Source: Salinimicrobium sp049680855 (GTDB lineage: Bacteria > Bacteroidota > Bacteroidia > Flavobacteriales > Flavobacteriaceae). From it: DNA of 64,000 bases. Both the position numbers and the translations under genes were made by a program. Below the pieces are notes generated by a model. That model saw nothing but the letters and a program-made list of their open reading frames with translations, was not told the origin of the DNA and did not search any database. Positions 52,675-62,912 of the stretch are shown here, piece by piece (the stretch's first letter is position 1; each line of letters opens with the position of its first letter). The stretch is from positions 124,001-188,000 of the forward strand of contig NZ_JBMPGS010000004.1 in assembly GCF_049680855.1 (NCBI RefSeq), in the 5' to 3' direction.

Positions 52675-54159
52675 CTAATTCAATTTTGGGAGATGAAAAT
52701 CGTCTAAAGCACTGCTTTCTTTCATGAGTTTTTCAATTTCAGAAGATTTACGCGGTGCTTCCGCAGAAAGATTTACGGGACCACCCGAAGTTATTAGAAT
52801 ATCATCTTCAATCCTGACGGCGATACCATGCCATTTTGGATCACAATTACTTCCTTCAGGTATGTAAATTCCCGGTTCCACCGTGATCACCATATTTTCT
52901 TTAAAAGCGCCACCCAAACCTGCATCATGTACATCTAAACCTAAGTAGTGGGATGTACCGTGCGGGAAGTACTGCCGCGCCTCTTTTTCATCTTTCGCGA
53001 TCCCCAGCTTTATGAGTCCGTCGTAAACCACCTTTCGCGCTGCCGCATCGGGCGCCCGAAACTCATTGCCCACGACCGAAGCCTTGATTCCTGCCTCCTG
53101 CGCCTCATAAACAATATCATAAATGGCTTTTTGTTCAGAAGTAAATTTACCGTTGGCGGGAATGGTACGCGTAACATCAGCAGTGTACCCGTGATATTCG
53201 GCTCCCAAATCCATAAGCACCAGTTCATTCTCAAGTTTTGTCTTGTTGTTTTCAATATAATGCAACACGCAGCCATTGCTTCCTGCTCCAACAATGCTGG
53301 GATATCCCTCATACTCGCTCCCGTACTTTTTGTAAACATATTCGTGAATTCCCTGAACTTCTGTTTCAGACATTCCCGGATGCATGGCTTTCATAATTTC
53401 GCGTTGTCCCATAGCCGAAATTCGAACCGCTTTGGTGAGCAATTCCATTTCTTCCGGAGTTTTAATTTGACGCAGACCAGCCATAAATATTCGAAGCTCT
53501 TCGGAGTCGAGATTTGCTCGTTTTACCGAAATCGAATTTTCCACAGGCAATTCATTATTTGTTCCTGGATTTTCTGCTTCATTTTCCTCCAGATAATAAC
53601 CTGTTTTGACTTTAAAAGTTTCTATAAGACTAGCAAGATCTGCAGGGTTCCTCTCATTATCCCGGTAATCATCTTCAAATTCTTTATAAAAAACTTTGTC
53701 AAATGAAGTGTAATCAATTTCAGCGGTTTCAAAATCTGAACCGTTAAAGGCATTTTTAAATCCCAGTTTTTCTTTAGCACCTTCTACTCCCAGTCTGTAG
53801 CCCGTCCACTGCTCTGCTCTTTCATTTTTTTCCTGAACATATAGAACCTCATTAAAATTGGAACCATTTGCCGATTTTTGCTCTTCAGAAAAAATAAGCA
53901 GGACAGCGTGCGGTTCCTTATAACCCGTGAGGTAGTAAAAATCTGGATCCTGATGATAAATATAATCTACATCATTGGCGCGATTGCGAACGGCATTTGC
54001 AAAGAAAACAGCTACCGAATTTTCGGGCATTTTTGCTCGTAAAGCTTCTCTTCTTTCTTTATGGAAATCTGCCGGTAAATAATCTGTCGGAAGCCCTTTC
54101 TGAGCAAAGGAAAAACCGAAAATAAAAAGCAGACAAATTGTTGTGAAGGTGAATTTCAT
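52675..54159 (-). CDS. Exported Xaa-Pro aminopeptidase (aminopeptidase P, M24B)
   Basis: A 494-residue protein with signal peptide ending GFSFAQK. The N-terminal AMP_N-type domain (about 30-190) precedes the M24 pita-bread domain. Metal ligands are seen in LMDLGAEYHGYTADVTRTIP (two aspartates), FPHGTSHYLGLDVHD (histidine), VITVEPGIYIP (glutamate) and AVRIEDDILIT (glutamate). It removes N-terminal residues preceding proline, here probably in the periplasm or outside. Its stop lies 22 bases from the end of the convergent esterase remnant. Confidence 0.93.
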   Translation of the reverse strand: MKFTFTTICLLFIFGFSFAQKGLPTDYLPADFHKERREALRAKMPENSVAVFFANAVRNRANDVDYIYHQDPDFYYLTGYKEPHAVLLIFSEEQKSANGSNFNEVLYVQEKNERAEQWTGYRLGVEGAKEKLGFKNAFNGSDFETAEIDYTSFDKVFYKEFEDDYRDNERNPADLASLIETFKVKTGYYLEENEAENPGTNNELPVENSISVKRANLDSEELRIFMAGLRQIKTPEEMELLTKAVRISAMGQREIMKAMHPGMSETEVQGIHEYVYKKYGSEYEGYPSIVGAGSNGCVLHYIENNKTKLENELVLMDLGAEYHGYTADVTRTIPANGKFTSEQKAIYDIVYEAQEAGIKASVVGNEFRAPDAAARKVVYDGLIKLGIAKDEKEARQYFPHGTSHYLGLDVHDAGLGGAFKENMVITVEPGIYIPEGSNCDPKWHGIAVRIEDDILITSGGPVNLSAEAPRKSSEIEKLMKESSALDDFHLPKLN

Positions 54160-54311
54160 TATTACATCTTTTTAGAAGTCGTAAAATAAGAATAAAATAT
54201 CTTATTTCTGAAAAATGTAATTACAGGTTTAAAACCACTCCCCCTTTTGGGTTTTGTTAAACAATTAAAAGGGGCGTTCACTAGGAGTTCGCAAAAGCCG
54301 GAAAAGTAGTC

Positions 54312-54326
54312 AAAAATGCCATTTTT
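54312..54326. repeat. AAAAATGNCATTTTT palindrome, copy 4
   Basis: An exact AAAAATG-C-CATTTTT copy, 10 bases past the stop codon of the SGNH esterase gene. Confidence 0.65.
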
Positions 54327-54335
54327 CAGGACCTT

Positions 54336-55025
54336 TTATTCGGAAAGTAGAGGGTATAAAACCTCCCACACGTTATCGGCCACAATTTCCTGTCCTTTGG
54401 CAGTAGGATGAATTCCGTCCTGTTGATTTAATTCTGGGTTGCCCGCCACATCTTCCAATAAAAACGGAATGAGAGCGATGTCATTTTCCCTGGCCAGCTC
54501 AGGAAATATTTCTTTAAAATCTGAAGTATAGGCTTTCCCCATATTGGGCGGAATCTGCATTCCTGCAAGAATGATCTTCACACCCGGATTTTCCTCCCGA
54601 ACCATGTCTATAATTGCCTGTAAATTTTCCCGTGTCTCCTCTACAGGAATTCCGCGAAGGCCATCATTTGCACCCAATTCCAGGACAAACACATCTACAT
54701 TTTGATTAATTACCCAGTTTATTCTGTTCTTTCCACTTGCCGTTGTTTCCCCGCTTAATCCCGCATTTACAACTTTGTAAGGCAAATCAAGAGAATCGAT
54801 TTTCTCCTGGATCACGGCAGGGAAAGATTCATCCTGCTCCAGTCCCATTCCCGCAGTAAGGCTGTTTCCAAAGAAAAGGATGATCCCGGCATCTTCTTCC
54901 TCAACAGAAGCTGCTTCGACATTTTCTACCGCTTCCGGTTCTTCAGCCTTATTATTATTGGACTCTCCACAGGAAGCCATTAAAAAAGGTATAAAAAATA
55001 CAGCGTAAAATAGTAAGTTTCTCAT
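54336..55025 (-). CDS. tesA: TesA-like SGNH/GDSL esterase lipoprotein
   Basis: About 229 residues from the chosen ATG at 55025, which gives a standard lipoprotein signal (MRNLLFYAVFF..., lipobox FLMASCGES); a start at 55049 would add 8 residues. SGNH blocks: block I FFGNSLTAGMGL, block III VLELGANDGLRG, and the final HIS block DGIHPTAKGQ. It should hydrolyse thioesters, lysophospholipids or aryl esters in the periplasm. It is divergent from the ABC genes, as tesA is from ybbA-ybbP in E. coli. Confidence 0.9.
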   Translation of the reverse strand: MRNLLFYAVFFIPFLMASCGESNNNKAEEPEAVENVEAASVEEEDAGIILFFGNSLTAGMGLEQDESFPAVIQEKIDSLDLPYKVVNAGLSGETTASGKNRINWVINQNVDVFVLELGANDGLRGIPVEETRENLQAIIDMVREENPGVKIILAGMQIPPNMGKAYTSDFKEIFPELARENDIALIPFLLEDVAGNPELNQQDGIHPTAKGQEIVADNVWEVLYPLLSE

Positions 55026-55094
55026 AACAGGTGGGATTAACCAAATCATTTCTTTATTTTGTCACTTCAAGAGTACAAAATAAAAACATTTGGC

Positions 55095-55781
55095 ATGCCA
55101 AAGATATTAAACGTTCATAACCTGGAGAAAAGCTATTCCAGCGGATCCAAAAAACTTACCGTGCTGCGGGATATCAGTTTTAGTGTGGAAGAACGGGAAA
55201 CCTTTGCCATTGTGGGACCTTCAGGAAGTGGAAAAACAACGCTACTGGGCCTTTGCGCAGGTCTCGACCAGCCCGATGGCGGTGGAATTGAATTGTGCAA
55301 TACAGAAATGAGTCATTTATCTGAAGACAAACGTGCTTTACTGCGGAATGAGAAAGTGGGATTTGTCTTTCAAAATTTCCAATTGTTACCCACTCTTACC
55401 GCACTTGAAAATGTTGCGGTACCCCTGGAATTAAGGGGTTCAAAAAATGCTTCAAAAACCGGAAAGGAACTTTTGGAAAAAGTAGGCCTTAAAAATCGAA
55501 TTCACCATTATCCTTCTCAACTTTCAGGAGGTGAGCAACAGCGTGTAGCGCTGGCAAGGGCTTTTTCCAACAGGCCTTCCATTTTATTTGCCGATGAACC
55601 CACCGGAAATCTCGATGCAGAAACCGGGGAGAAAGTGGTACAGCTGCTTTTTGACTTGAATAAAGACGCGGGCACAACCCTGGTGATAGTCACCCATGAC
55701 ATCGAACTGGCTCAAAAAACCGACAGGATCTTAAAACTTAAAGGAGGTGAAATCATTTCCAACGAGTTATCGCTATCATGA
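55095..55781 (+). CDS. ABC transporter ATP-binding protein, LolD/YbbA type
   Basis: About 228 residues from the ATG at 55095; an upstream TTG (55059) would add 12 residues but has weaker character. Walker A GPSGSGKTT, Q-loop VFQNFQLLPTLT, signature LSGGEQQRVALARAF, Walker B ILFADEPTGNLD, and H-loop IVTHD. The class powers MacB/LolCDE-like extraction permeases at the inner membrane. The stop overlaps the start of the following permease gene by four bases (ATGA). Confidence 0.92.
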   Translation: MPKILNVHNLEKSYSSGSKKLTVLRDISFSVEERETFAIVGPSGSGKTTLLGLCAGLDQPDGGGIELCNTEMSHLSEDKRALLRNEKVGFVFQNFQLLPTLTALENVAVPLELRGSKNASKTGKELLEKVGLKNRIHHYPSQLSGGEQQRVALARAFSNRPSILFADEPTGNLDAETGEKVVQLLFDLNKDAGTTLVIVTHDIELAQKTDRILKLKGGEIISNELSLS

Positions 55782-58333
55782 AGAATCGCCAATCTCCCTC
55801 TCAAAAAGCCGGTTTTAACTGGCTTTTCAAAATGGCCTGGCGTGACGGAAAAGCCAGTGCAAGAAAATTAAGTCTGTTCATGGCTTCCATTGTACTGGGA
55901 ATTGCAGCGGTCGTTTCTATCCAGTCATTTGGTGAAAACCTGAAAGATAATATTGCATTACAGTCCAAATCCTTGATGGGCGCCGATTTCATTATTGACA
56001 GTGACAAGCCCGTTAATGAACGTGTAAATACTATCATAGATTCCCTGGGCGGTGCAGATGCCCAGGAAATAAGTTTTGCCTCTATGGCAGCATTTCCCGG
56101 TAAAGAGGCCACAAAGCTTATGCGGGTAAGAGGAATTGAAGGAGGATTCCCTTTTTATGGTACTCTGGAAACTTCTCCTGCTTCGGCTGCGCAAAATTAT
56201 CAGGCGAAAAATGCAGCTCTTGTAGATGCAACTATCATGCTACAGTATGATCTTGCACCGGGCGACAGTGTAAAAATTGGAAATGTCACTTTACCCATAG
56301 CAGGTGCTTTGAATTCAATCCCCGGCAGTAATTCACTTTTTAGTTCTGTAGCCCCACCTTTAATTGTTCCTTACGATATTATAAGTGAAACCGGCTTAAT
56401 CCAGAGAGGAAGCCGCGTTGGTTACGACTATTATTTTGTTGCTCCTGCAGGCACAGACATGGAAAGGCTTGATGAAAGCCTGGATCCTATGCTCGATGCC
56501 GAGGATGCTGACTTAGACACCCATACCTCTACCAGTGAAAGGCTCGGCCGCCGATATGAGAACTTCGGAAAATTTATTAACCTGGTGGCATTTATAGCTT
56601 TACTTCTTGGTTGTGTGGGCATCGCAAGCGCCATAAATATCTATATTAAAGATAAATTGCGCGCAGTAGCAGTTCTGAAATGTATTGGGGCTACCCGCCG
56701 GCAGACTTTCCTAATATACCTCATTCAGGTGGGAATTATGGGTTTCATCGGCGGACTTATTGGTACAGGGCTGGGACTTATTTTGCAACAATTATTTCCC
56801 CTTTTTCTGGAAGACCTTCTTCCCCTAGATGTTAAAATTAGTTTTGCACCTCAAATCGTGCTTGTTGGTATCCTGCTTGGAATTTTCATGTCTGTTCTTT
56901 TTGCATTATATCCATTAATAGGAACATTATATGTCTCTCCTTTACAGGCGCTTCGCGTGGTCACTTCAGAGCGGAGCAAATCTAGAAAAGCAGGAATTAT
57001 TGTCATTTTTGGAATCTTTATATTTATTTTCCTTTTCTCCTTCTGGTTATTGGAAGACTGGCGCTATTCCCTCTCTTTTGTCGCAGGAATTCTTGTCACT
57101 TTTTCAATCTTGGCCGGAATTGCACATTTATTCATGCAGACCATCAGGAAAAATTTTCCTTCAAAATGGGGATTTACCGCCCGTCAAAGTCTGTTAAATC
57201 TTTTCAGGCCACAAAACCAAACGCTCACGCTGGTTCTGGCCATTGGTGTGGGAACTTTTTTAATCAGCACTTTATATTTCAGTAAAGATCTTCTTTTATC
57301 ACAGGCTTCTCTTGAAACAGGCTCAGAAAGCCCGAATATGATCCTGCTTGACGTACAGACTGAACAAAGGGAAGAAGTTGCACAAGCCATACAACAAAAC
57401 GATCTTCCGCTGGTAGATGCCATACCTATAGTTACCATGCGGGTGGAAAATTTAAAAGGAAGGCCCGCAAATGAAATTAGGGAGGATTCTACCTCCAGCA
57501 TAAACGGATGGATTCTTCATCATGAGTTCAGGGTGACCTATCGCGATTCTCTTATTGCTTCGGAAGCGCTGGAGGAAGGAGAATGGGTTGGGGAAGCTAC
57601 CGGTGCAAAGCCGGTTCCAATTTCGGTGAGCAGAGATTTTGCCGAAGATGCCGAAGTTGGTGTAGGTGATCAAATTACTTTTAATGTACAGGGCGTACTT
57701 CTTGAAACCGTTGTGCAAAGCATCAGGGCTGTAGACTGGGCAAGAATGCAGCTTAATTTTTCACTTGTTTTTCCAAAAGGGGTTTTAGAACAGGCGCCTC
57801 AGTTTCATGTCTTAACCACAAAAGTTCCCAATGAAACTGCTTCTGCAGCACTTCAACAGGAGCTCGTACAAAAATTTCCTAACGTTTCCATTATTGACCT
57901 GCGCCAGGTTCTAAGTGTCATTGAAAATATTTTGAACAAGATCTCCTGGATCATCAACTTTATGGCATTTTTTAGCATTCTCACTGGGATCATTGTTCTT
58001 TTGGGCGCGGTAAGAACCAGTAAATATCAGCGCATTAAGGAAAGTGTGCTTTTGAGAACCTTAGGCGCTCGCAGCAAACAAATTCTTAAAATTCAGGCGC
58101 TGGAATATATTTACCTGGGCGTGCTCGGCGGACTTTCAGGTATTCTTTTATCCTTAATAAGCAGCCAGTTACTCGCCTGGCTCGTTTTTGAATCTGCTTT
58201 TGTTCCTTCGCTCTTCCCATTTCTGGTACTTTTCCCGGGAATTACTTTGCTGGTTCTAATTATAGGTCTTGGAAACAGCAGAAGTGTCATCTCCCGCCCA
58301 CCTCTGGAAGTACTGCGGAAGGAAGAGCGTTAA
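55778..58333 (+). CDS. FtsX-family ABC permease (YbbP-like)
   Basis: An 851-residue permease with two FtsX core units. An N-terminal helix (about 30-50) and a large periplasmic part precede three helices (about 270-290, 325-350, 370-395); a second set lies beyond about residue 720. Motifs include LGCVGIASAINIYIKDKLRA then VAVLKCIGATRRQ near 290 and SVLLRTLGARSKQILKIQAL near 770, both typical of LolC/E-MacB-type permeases. With the preceding ATPase and divergent TesA-like esterase it matches the tesA-ybbA-ybbP gene neighbourhood. The exported substrate is unknown. Confidence 0.9.
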   Translation: MKNRQSPSQKAGFNWLFKMAWRDGKASARKLSLFMASIVLGIAAVVSIQSFGENLKDNIALQSKSLMGADFIIDSDKPVNERVNTIIDSLGGADAQEISFASMAAFPGKEATKLMRVRGIEGGFPFYGTLETSPASAAQNYQAKNAALVDATIMLQYDLAPGDSVKIGNVTLPIAGALNSIPGSNSLFSSVAPPLIVPYDIISETGLIQRGSRVGYDYYFVAPAGTDMERLDESLDPMLDAEDADLDTHTSTSERLGRRYENFGKFINLVAFIALLLGCVGIASAINIYIKDKLRAVAVLKCIGATRRQTFLIYLIQVGIMGFIGGLIGTGLGLILQQLFPLFLEDLLPLDVKISFAPQIVLVGILLGIFMSVLFALYPLIGTLYVSPLQALRVVTSERSKSRKAGIIVIFGIFIFIFLFSFWLLEDWRYSLSFVAGILVTFSILAGIAHLFMQTIRKNFPSKWGFTARQSLLNLFRPQNQTLTLVLAIGVGTFLISTLYFSKDLLLSQASLETGSESPNMILLDVQTEQREEVAQAIQQNDLPLVDAIPIVTMRVENLKGRPANEIREDSTSSINGWILHHEFRVTYRDSLIASEALEEGEWVGEATGAKPVPISVSRDFAEDAEVGVGDQITFNVQGVLLETVVQSIRAVDWARMQLNFSLVFPKGVLEQAPQFHVLTTKVPNETASAALQQELVQKFPNVSIIDLRQVLSVIENILNKISWIINFMAFFSILTGIIVLLGAVRTSKYQRIKESVLLRTLGARSKQILKIQALEYIYLGVLGGLSGILLSLISSQLLAWLVFESAFVPSLFPFLVLFPGITLLVLIIGLGNSRSVISRPPLEVLRKEER

Positions 58334-58346
58334 AAATGCCATTTTT
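58332..58346. repeat. AAAAATGNCATTTTT palindrome, copy 5
   Basis: An exact AAAAATG-C-CATTTTT copy beginning inside the stop codon of the permease gene; the palindrome extends to TTAAAAATG-C-CATTTTTAA (58330-58348). Confidence 0.65.
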
Positions 58347-58791
58347 AAAGCATCTATCATAATACTACTCATCGTTTCATAAAACTTTTCCGAAGCTATT
58401 GTTCTTCACATTTGAAGTTCAGGGATTTTGTAACATCTCAAACTCCCGAAGTTTCTGATTGCACATCTCTAATCTTCATGAAATGACTTTTTTAGGAAGT
58501 AATATCCTCATAATGAGAAGTTAAAACTTCATTTCATCTTCATTTTCACCATTTTCAATCTGTTAATCAGTTCAAAATTTTTGGCACTTCATCAAAAAAT
58601 TAGATAAAAAATTAACATTCGCTTTAGTTTTTAAAACTCTCTTTTTCATTAACATAAATTTAGCATTTGTAGTGTATTTCATCGAATAAATACGCTCTTT
58701 ATCCGTTTTCAGTTGTAATTTTACATCGCCAAAACCTCTAGGCTTGGCAGAAGAAGGAAAGAACTATTAAAAATTTTAAGGTTTATAGTTT
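58347..58791. other. About 445-bp leader region of the T9SS giant
   Basis: No gene is supported. AT-rich; no clear TAnnTTTG box was recognised, although near-matches lie in 58620-58720. It probably holds the promoter of the following T9SS type B gene. Confidence 0.5.
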
Positions 58792-61700
58792 ATGAAGTGG
58801 ATTAAGTACTTGCTTTTTTTTGTTTGTACAATCACGTTTGGCCAACAGGTGAAAATTGATGACACCGGGAATGAGCCATCAGATTTTGTTAACGAACTAC
58901 TGGACAATGCCTGCGTCCAGGTTTCCAATAGCAGTATATCTTCAGAAGAATCTGTGGCTTTATTCAAAGATGAGGGCGGGAATTTTCCTATTTCAGAAGG
59001 AGTTATCATTCGAAGTGGAAAAGCTAAATATTCCGAAGGAAGTTATACTGGTGCAAATTTGAGCAGCCAGATAAATTCTAATACCGATGCAGCTCTTGAG
59101 CAACTTAACAGCCGTTCTGGCCAGTCACCGCAAATCACAGATGTGGCATTTCTGGAGTTTGATTTTGTTCCGCTTTCCAGCGACTTTAGCTTTAATTTCC
59201 TTTTTGCCTCTAACGAATACGGCGAGTGGCAATGTGTATCAAGTGATGTTTTTGCTTTCCTGCTTACCGATCTTACCACCGGACAAACCACAAACCTGGC
59301 AGTTGTTCCGGGGACAGATACGCCTGTTTCTGTAAGAAATATTAAAGACAATACATTTAACGCTTCTTGTGAATCTGATTTTCCAGAATTGTTTTCCAGC
59401 TATCACGTAGATGACCCTTCGGGCTCAGCGATCAACATGCGAGGTTACACGAAGTTGCTGAATGCTTCCGCAGAAATTAATCCGGGAAAGCCTTATAGAA
59501 TTCGGCTGGTCATTGGAGATTCGAACGACGGAAAATACGATTCAGCCATTTTCCTGGAGGCCGGGAGTTTTAGCGCAAATGTAGATCTTGGAGAGGATCG
59601 TGATTTTTGTTTTGGAGATTCAGATGTGATCAGCACGGGACTCGATACGCAGCTCTATGCCCACGCCTGGACTTTAAACGGAAAAGAAATTTTAGGGGAA
59701 ACCACCAATTCTCTTACAGTTACAGAGGCCGGAACCTACGGGGTGAAAGTAACGCAGAATTCCACCAGCTGCCTCGCTACAGATGAAGTCGTTTTTAATG
59801 ATCTTATGCTAAATCAGCCAAAAGACCTCATCGTGTGTGCCGGTGAAAATGTATATGATCTTACAACAAATAATACGCAATCTTTGGGATTAAATCCGTG
59901 GGAATACCAAATTACCTACTACGCGTCCTTCACCAACATGAGGATGGATCGCCCCATTAAGGATTTTCGGTTAACCGAATATGAAAGCGCCGGCGACGAG
60001 CAGATCTACTTTAAACTCACAAACATTGCGAGCGGCAACACCTGTGCGGCAGAGTACAGTTTCAAACTGCTCGTGAACGAAGCCGTGCAGGCTTTAAAAC
60101 CCGAACCTGTCGCAGCCTGTTTCGTCCCCAACCGCACTTCGGAAGTTGATCTTACTCAAACCGAAACCGCCATTCTCGGGAACCAGGATCCTGCTGCATA
60201 TGAAGTCCGGTATTTCAGTTCAGCGGAAGATGCAGCACAAGGAATTCATGCGCTACAAAAGCCGTGGGAATACAGGCTCCAAAAAGGGGAAAAAAGAAAG
60301 ACTTTATGGGCACGCGTAGACGACCTCAACATGCCCCAATGTTTCGCGACGGTTTCTTTTGATGTGGTATTGAACGATCCGCCACCGGTGGACGAACTGG
60401 AGGACGTCGTGGAATGCGTAAAATACATTCTTCCTGAAATCACACACGGAAATTATTTTACCGGCGCCGGCGGAAGTGGAAAAGCCTTATTCGCAGGAGA
60501 TGTGATCACCGAAACCGGAGTTTACTACATTTTTAATGGGCCCGATGATAATGGCTGTACCAATGATTCAAATTTTAAGGTCACCATCATTGAATCATAT
60601 GGAATTGCCGAAAAATATTGTGGACAGTTTGCTGTTCCCACTCCGCCCGAAGGTGCTTTTTATACGCAACCCGGCGGCCCCGAAGGCAATGGAACAGAAC
60701 TATTGCCGGGAACGCTTCTTTTCAATGATCAGCAAATATATTATTACGCAGAGGTGAATGAACAGCTTTGCCGGGATGAGGCTTTCAATATTGTTATTCT
60801 TGAACTGCCGCCGGTAGACCAACCGGCCCACGTAGTGACTTGCAACAGCTATGTTTTACCGGCCCTTACGCATGGAGATTATTTTACGCAGCCGAACGGG
60901 AAAGGGAAGAAACTGCAGGCAGGAGAAAGAATTTCAGCTTCCACTACCTTGTATGTGTTTAGCAAAAATACTATCTGCACTAACCAACATGAGTTTGATA
61001 TTACCATCACCCCGGCCTTTACAGATGTAGAAATCTGCGGAAGTTATGAAATTCCACAAGTTGATGTCGGCGGATTCTACACCGCAGCCAATGGCCTCGG
61101 AAAAGAAATTCCTCCCGGAACTGTCATTTCTGAAACCCAGGAGATCCATTATTATGTAAAAACCACTACTTCAGAATGTTCTGGAAACAGCTCTTTTGAA
61201 GTGAAGATCCTACCTATTCCAGAAGTTAGCAGTCTTGAAGATGTTTTGTTATGCGAAGAGGAAATTTTTGTACTTCCCGAGATTACCAACGGGGAATATT
61301 TTACCCAACCCGGCAGGACTGGAGAGAAATTACTTGCAGGTGCGGTGATAGATTCTTCAGCAACTATTTACATCAACAATTTTAAAAACACCTGTTCTAT
61401 TGAAAGCAGTTTTGAAGTAGAAATTAGGCCTTTTCCAACAGTAGAGAATTTTACAGATATCTACACCTGTTCGACGTATGAACTTCCGCAGCTTAAACAC
61501 GGAAAATATTTTACGAAGCCTGGCGGCAAGGGAATTCAGCTGCAAGGCGGTGAAATAATTGACAGCACCCGCACCTTATATGTTTATAATTCCTGGGAAG
61601 ATTTGCAATCCTGTACGGCCGAAAATGCCTTTACGATCTACGTGGAAGGAATTGACGTGGGCGATTTTGAAGATGTAAAAGTTTGTGATGCGTATGTGCT

Positions 61701-62847
61701 GCCAAAGCTTTCCGGAGGGAATTATTTTACAAAACCCGGCGGGAAAGGCACAAAGTTAAAAGCCGGTGACAAAATCACCGAAACATCCCGTATTTATGTT
61801 TATTCCAGCAACGGCACGCGGTTTATTTGTGAGGACGAGAACAGCTTTGAAGTAACAGTTTCAAAAACGCCAGATCTTCCTGTATTTCCAGATGTAGAAA
61901 GCTGCGGAAGCTATACACTGCCGGCCCTATCAAATGCTGAATACAATGTGCATTACTATAGGCAGCGTGACGGCAAGAGCAGGATTTCTGCTTCGGAAAT
62001 GACATTTTCAGAACCTGGAAATTACACGGTTTACGTTTATGCCACCGCCAAAAACAACCAGGAATGTATCAATGAACGGGAAATAAATATTACCGTATAT
62101 CCACTTTTGGAGCTTGCCATTCCGGAAGCAACTTTATGTAGAAATCCTGAAACCGGAGAAGTGGAATCGAAAGCTCTCTTAAGCTCTGGTCTTGCTCCTA
62201 ATGAATTTGAGGTGACCTGGTATTTTAATGGAAAGCCGGTGCACACCGGTGCAGATTACGCAGCTTCCGAAGCTGGCGAGTATACGGTAAAAACCACAAA
62301 GCTACAGCCCGAAAAAGGAGCTTTGTGTAACTATTCTCCGGCCACTGTAAAGGTATGGGAATCGGCACAGCCTATCATCACAGCAGATGTCACCGCTCCT
62401 TTTGAAGAAATTGCAGTTATTAATGTGAAAATTGATAAAGGTTTTGGAGAATATGAATACAGCCTGGATGGCGGAGAATTCCAGTTAGACAACGAATTTT
62501 ATGATGTAGCATCGGGAGTTCATGAGATTAGGGTACGCGGCCTGACGGGCAATTGCGGCATGACCAGACTGGAAGTGGTGGTATTAAAATTTCCGGAATT
62601 TTTTACTCCAAATGAGGATGGTTTTAACGAAACCTGGACCATCCCAGATCTCCTGAACCATCCGGAAGCAAGAATTTCCTTATTTGACCGTTATGGGCAG
62701 CTTTTAAAGGTCTTCCCTCCCACCCAAAGCTGGGACGGAACTTTTAATGGCAGAAACATGCCTTCTGACGATTACTGGTTTAGAGTAAGCTTTGAACATG
62801 ATGGCGTGGCTCACGATTTTAAATCACATTTTACACTAATGCGTTAA
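58792..62847 (+). CDS. T9SS type B sorting-domain giant surface protein
   Basis: A 1351-residue exported protein with a signal peptide (ending TFGQQ). Residues about 25-270 are a choice-of-anchor-L-type domain (FLFASNEYGEWQCVSSDVFA). The middle holds about eight modules of roughly 75-80 residues, each with a C-xx-Y-xLP start and a YFTxPGGKGxxLxAGxxI core (for example YFTKPGGKGTKLKAGDKI). The C-terminus FPEFFTPNEDGFNETWTIPD to the end is the CHU_C/type B sorting domain that directs secretion by T9SS. The protein is expected on the cell surface or released, maybe an adhesin. The next gene is a PorP/SprF-like partner. Confidence 0.93.
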   Translation: MKWIKYLLFFVCTITFGQQVKIDDTGNEPSDFVNELLDNACVQVSNSSISSEESVALFKDEGGNFPISEGVIIRSGKAKYSEGSYTGANLSSQINSNTDAALEQLNSRSGQSPQITDVAFLEFDFVPLSSDFSFNFLFASNEYGEWQCVSSDVFAFLLTDLTTGQTTNLAVVPGTDTPVSVRNIKDNTFNASCESDFPELFSSYHVDDPSGSAINMRGYTKLLNASAEINPGKPYRIRLVIGDSNDGKYDSAIFLEAGSFSANVDLGEDRDFCFGDSDVISTGLDTQLYAHAWTLNGKEILGETTNSLTVTEAGTYGVKVTQNSTSCLATDEVVFNDLMLNQPKDLIVCAGENVYDLTTNNTQSLGLNPWEYQITYYASFTNMRMDRPIKDFRLTEYESAGDEQIYFKLTNIASGNTCAAEYSFKLLVNEAVQALKPEPVAACFVPNRTSEVDLTQTETAILGNQDPAAYEVRYFSSAEDAAQGIHALQKPWEYRLQKGEKRKTLWARVDDLNMPQCFATVSFDVVLNDPPPVDELEDVVECVKYILPEITHGNYFTGAGGSGKALFAGDVITETGVYYIFNGPDDNGCTNDSNFKVTIIESYGIAEKYCGQFAVPTPPEGAFYTQPGGPEGNGTELLPGTLLFNDQQIYYYAEVNEQLCRDEAFNIVILELPPVDQPAHVVTCNSYVLPALTHGDYFTQPNGKGKKLQAGERISASTTLYVFSKNTICTNQHEFDITITPAFTDVEICGSYEIPQVDVGGFYTAANGLGKEIPPGTVISETQEIHYYVKTTTSECSGNSSFEVKILPIPEVSSLEDVLLCEEEIFVLPEITNGEYFTQPGRTGEKLLAGAVIDSSATIYINNFKNTCSIESSFEVEIRPFPTVENFTDIYTCSTYELPQLKHGKYFTKPGGKGIQLQGGEIIDSTRTLYVYNSWEDLQSCTAENAFTIYVEGIDVGDFEDVKVCDAYVLPKLSGGNYFTKPGGKGTKLKAGDKITETSRIYVYSSNGTRFICEDENSFEVTVSKTPDLPVFPDVESCGSYTLPALSNAEYNVHYYRQRDGKSRISASEMTFSEPGNYTVYVYATAKNNQECINEREINITVYPLLELAIPEATLCRNPETGEVESKALLSSGLAPNEFEVTWYFNGKPVHTGADYAASEAGEYTVKTTKLQPEKGALCNYSPATVKVWESAQPIITADVTAPFEEIAVINVKIDKGFGEYEYSLDGGEFQLDNEFYDVASGVHEIRVRGLTGNCGMTRLEVVVLKFPEFFTPNEDGFNETWTIPDLLNHPEARISLFDRYGQLLKVFPPTQSWDGTFNGRNMPSDDYWFRVSFEHDGVAHDFKSHFTLMR

Positions 62848-62912
62848 AGGAAATCATTCCTCCAAAATGGTCCCAATAATATTGTGCTTTTATGGCATTT
62901 TACAGGCAGCAT

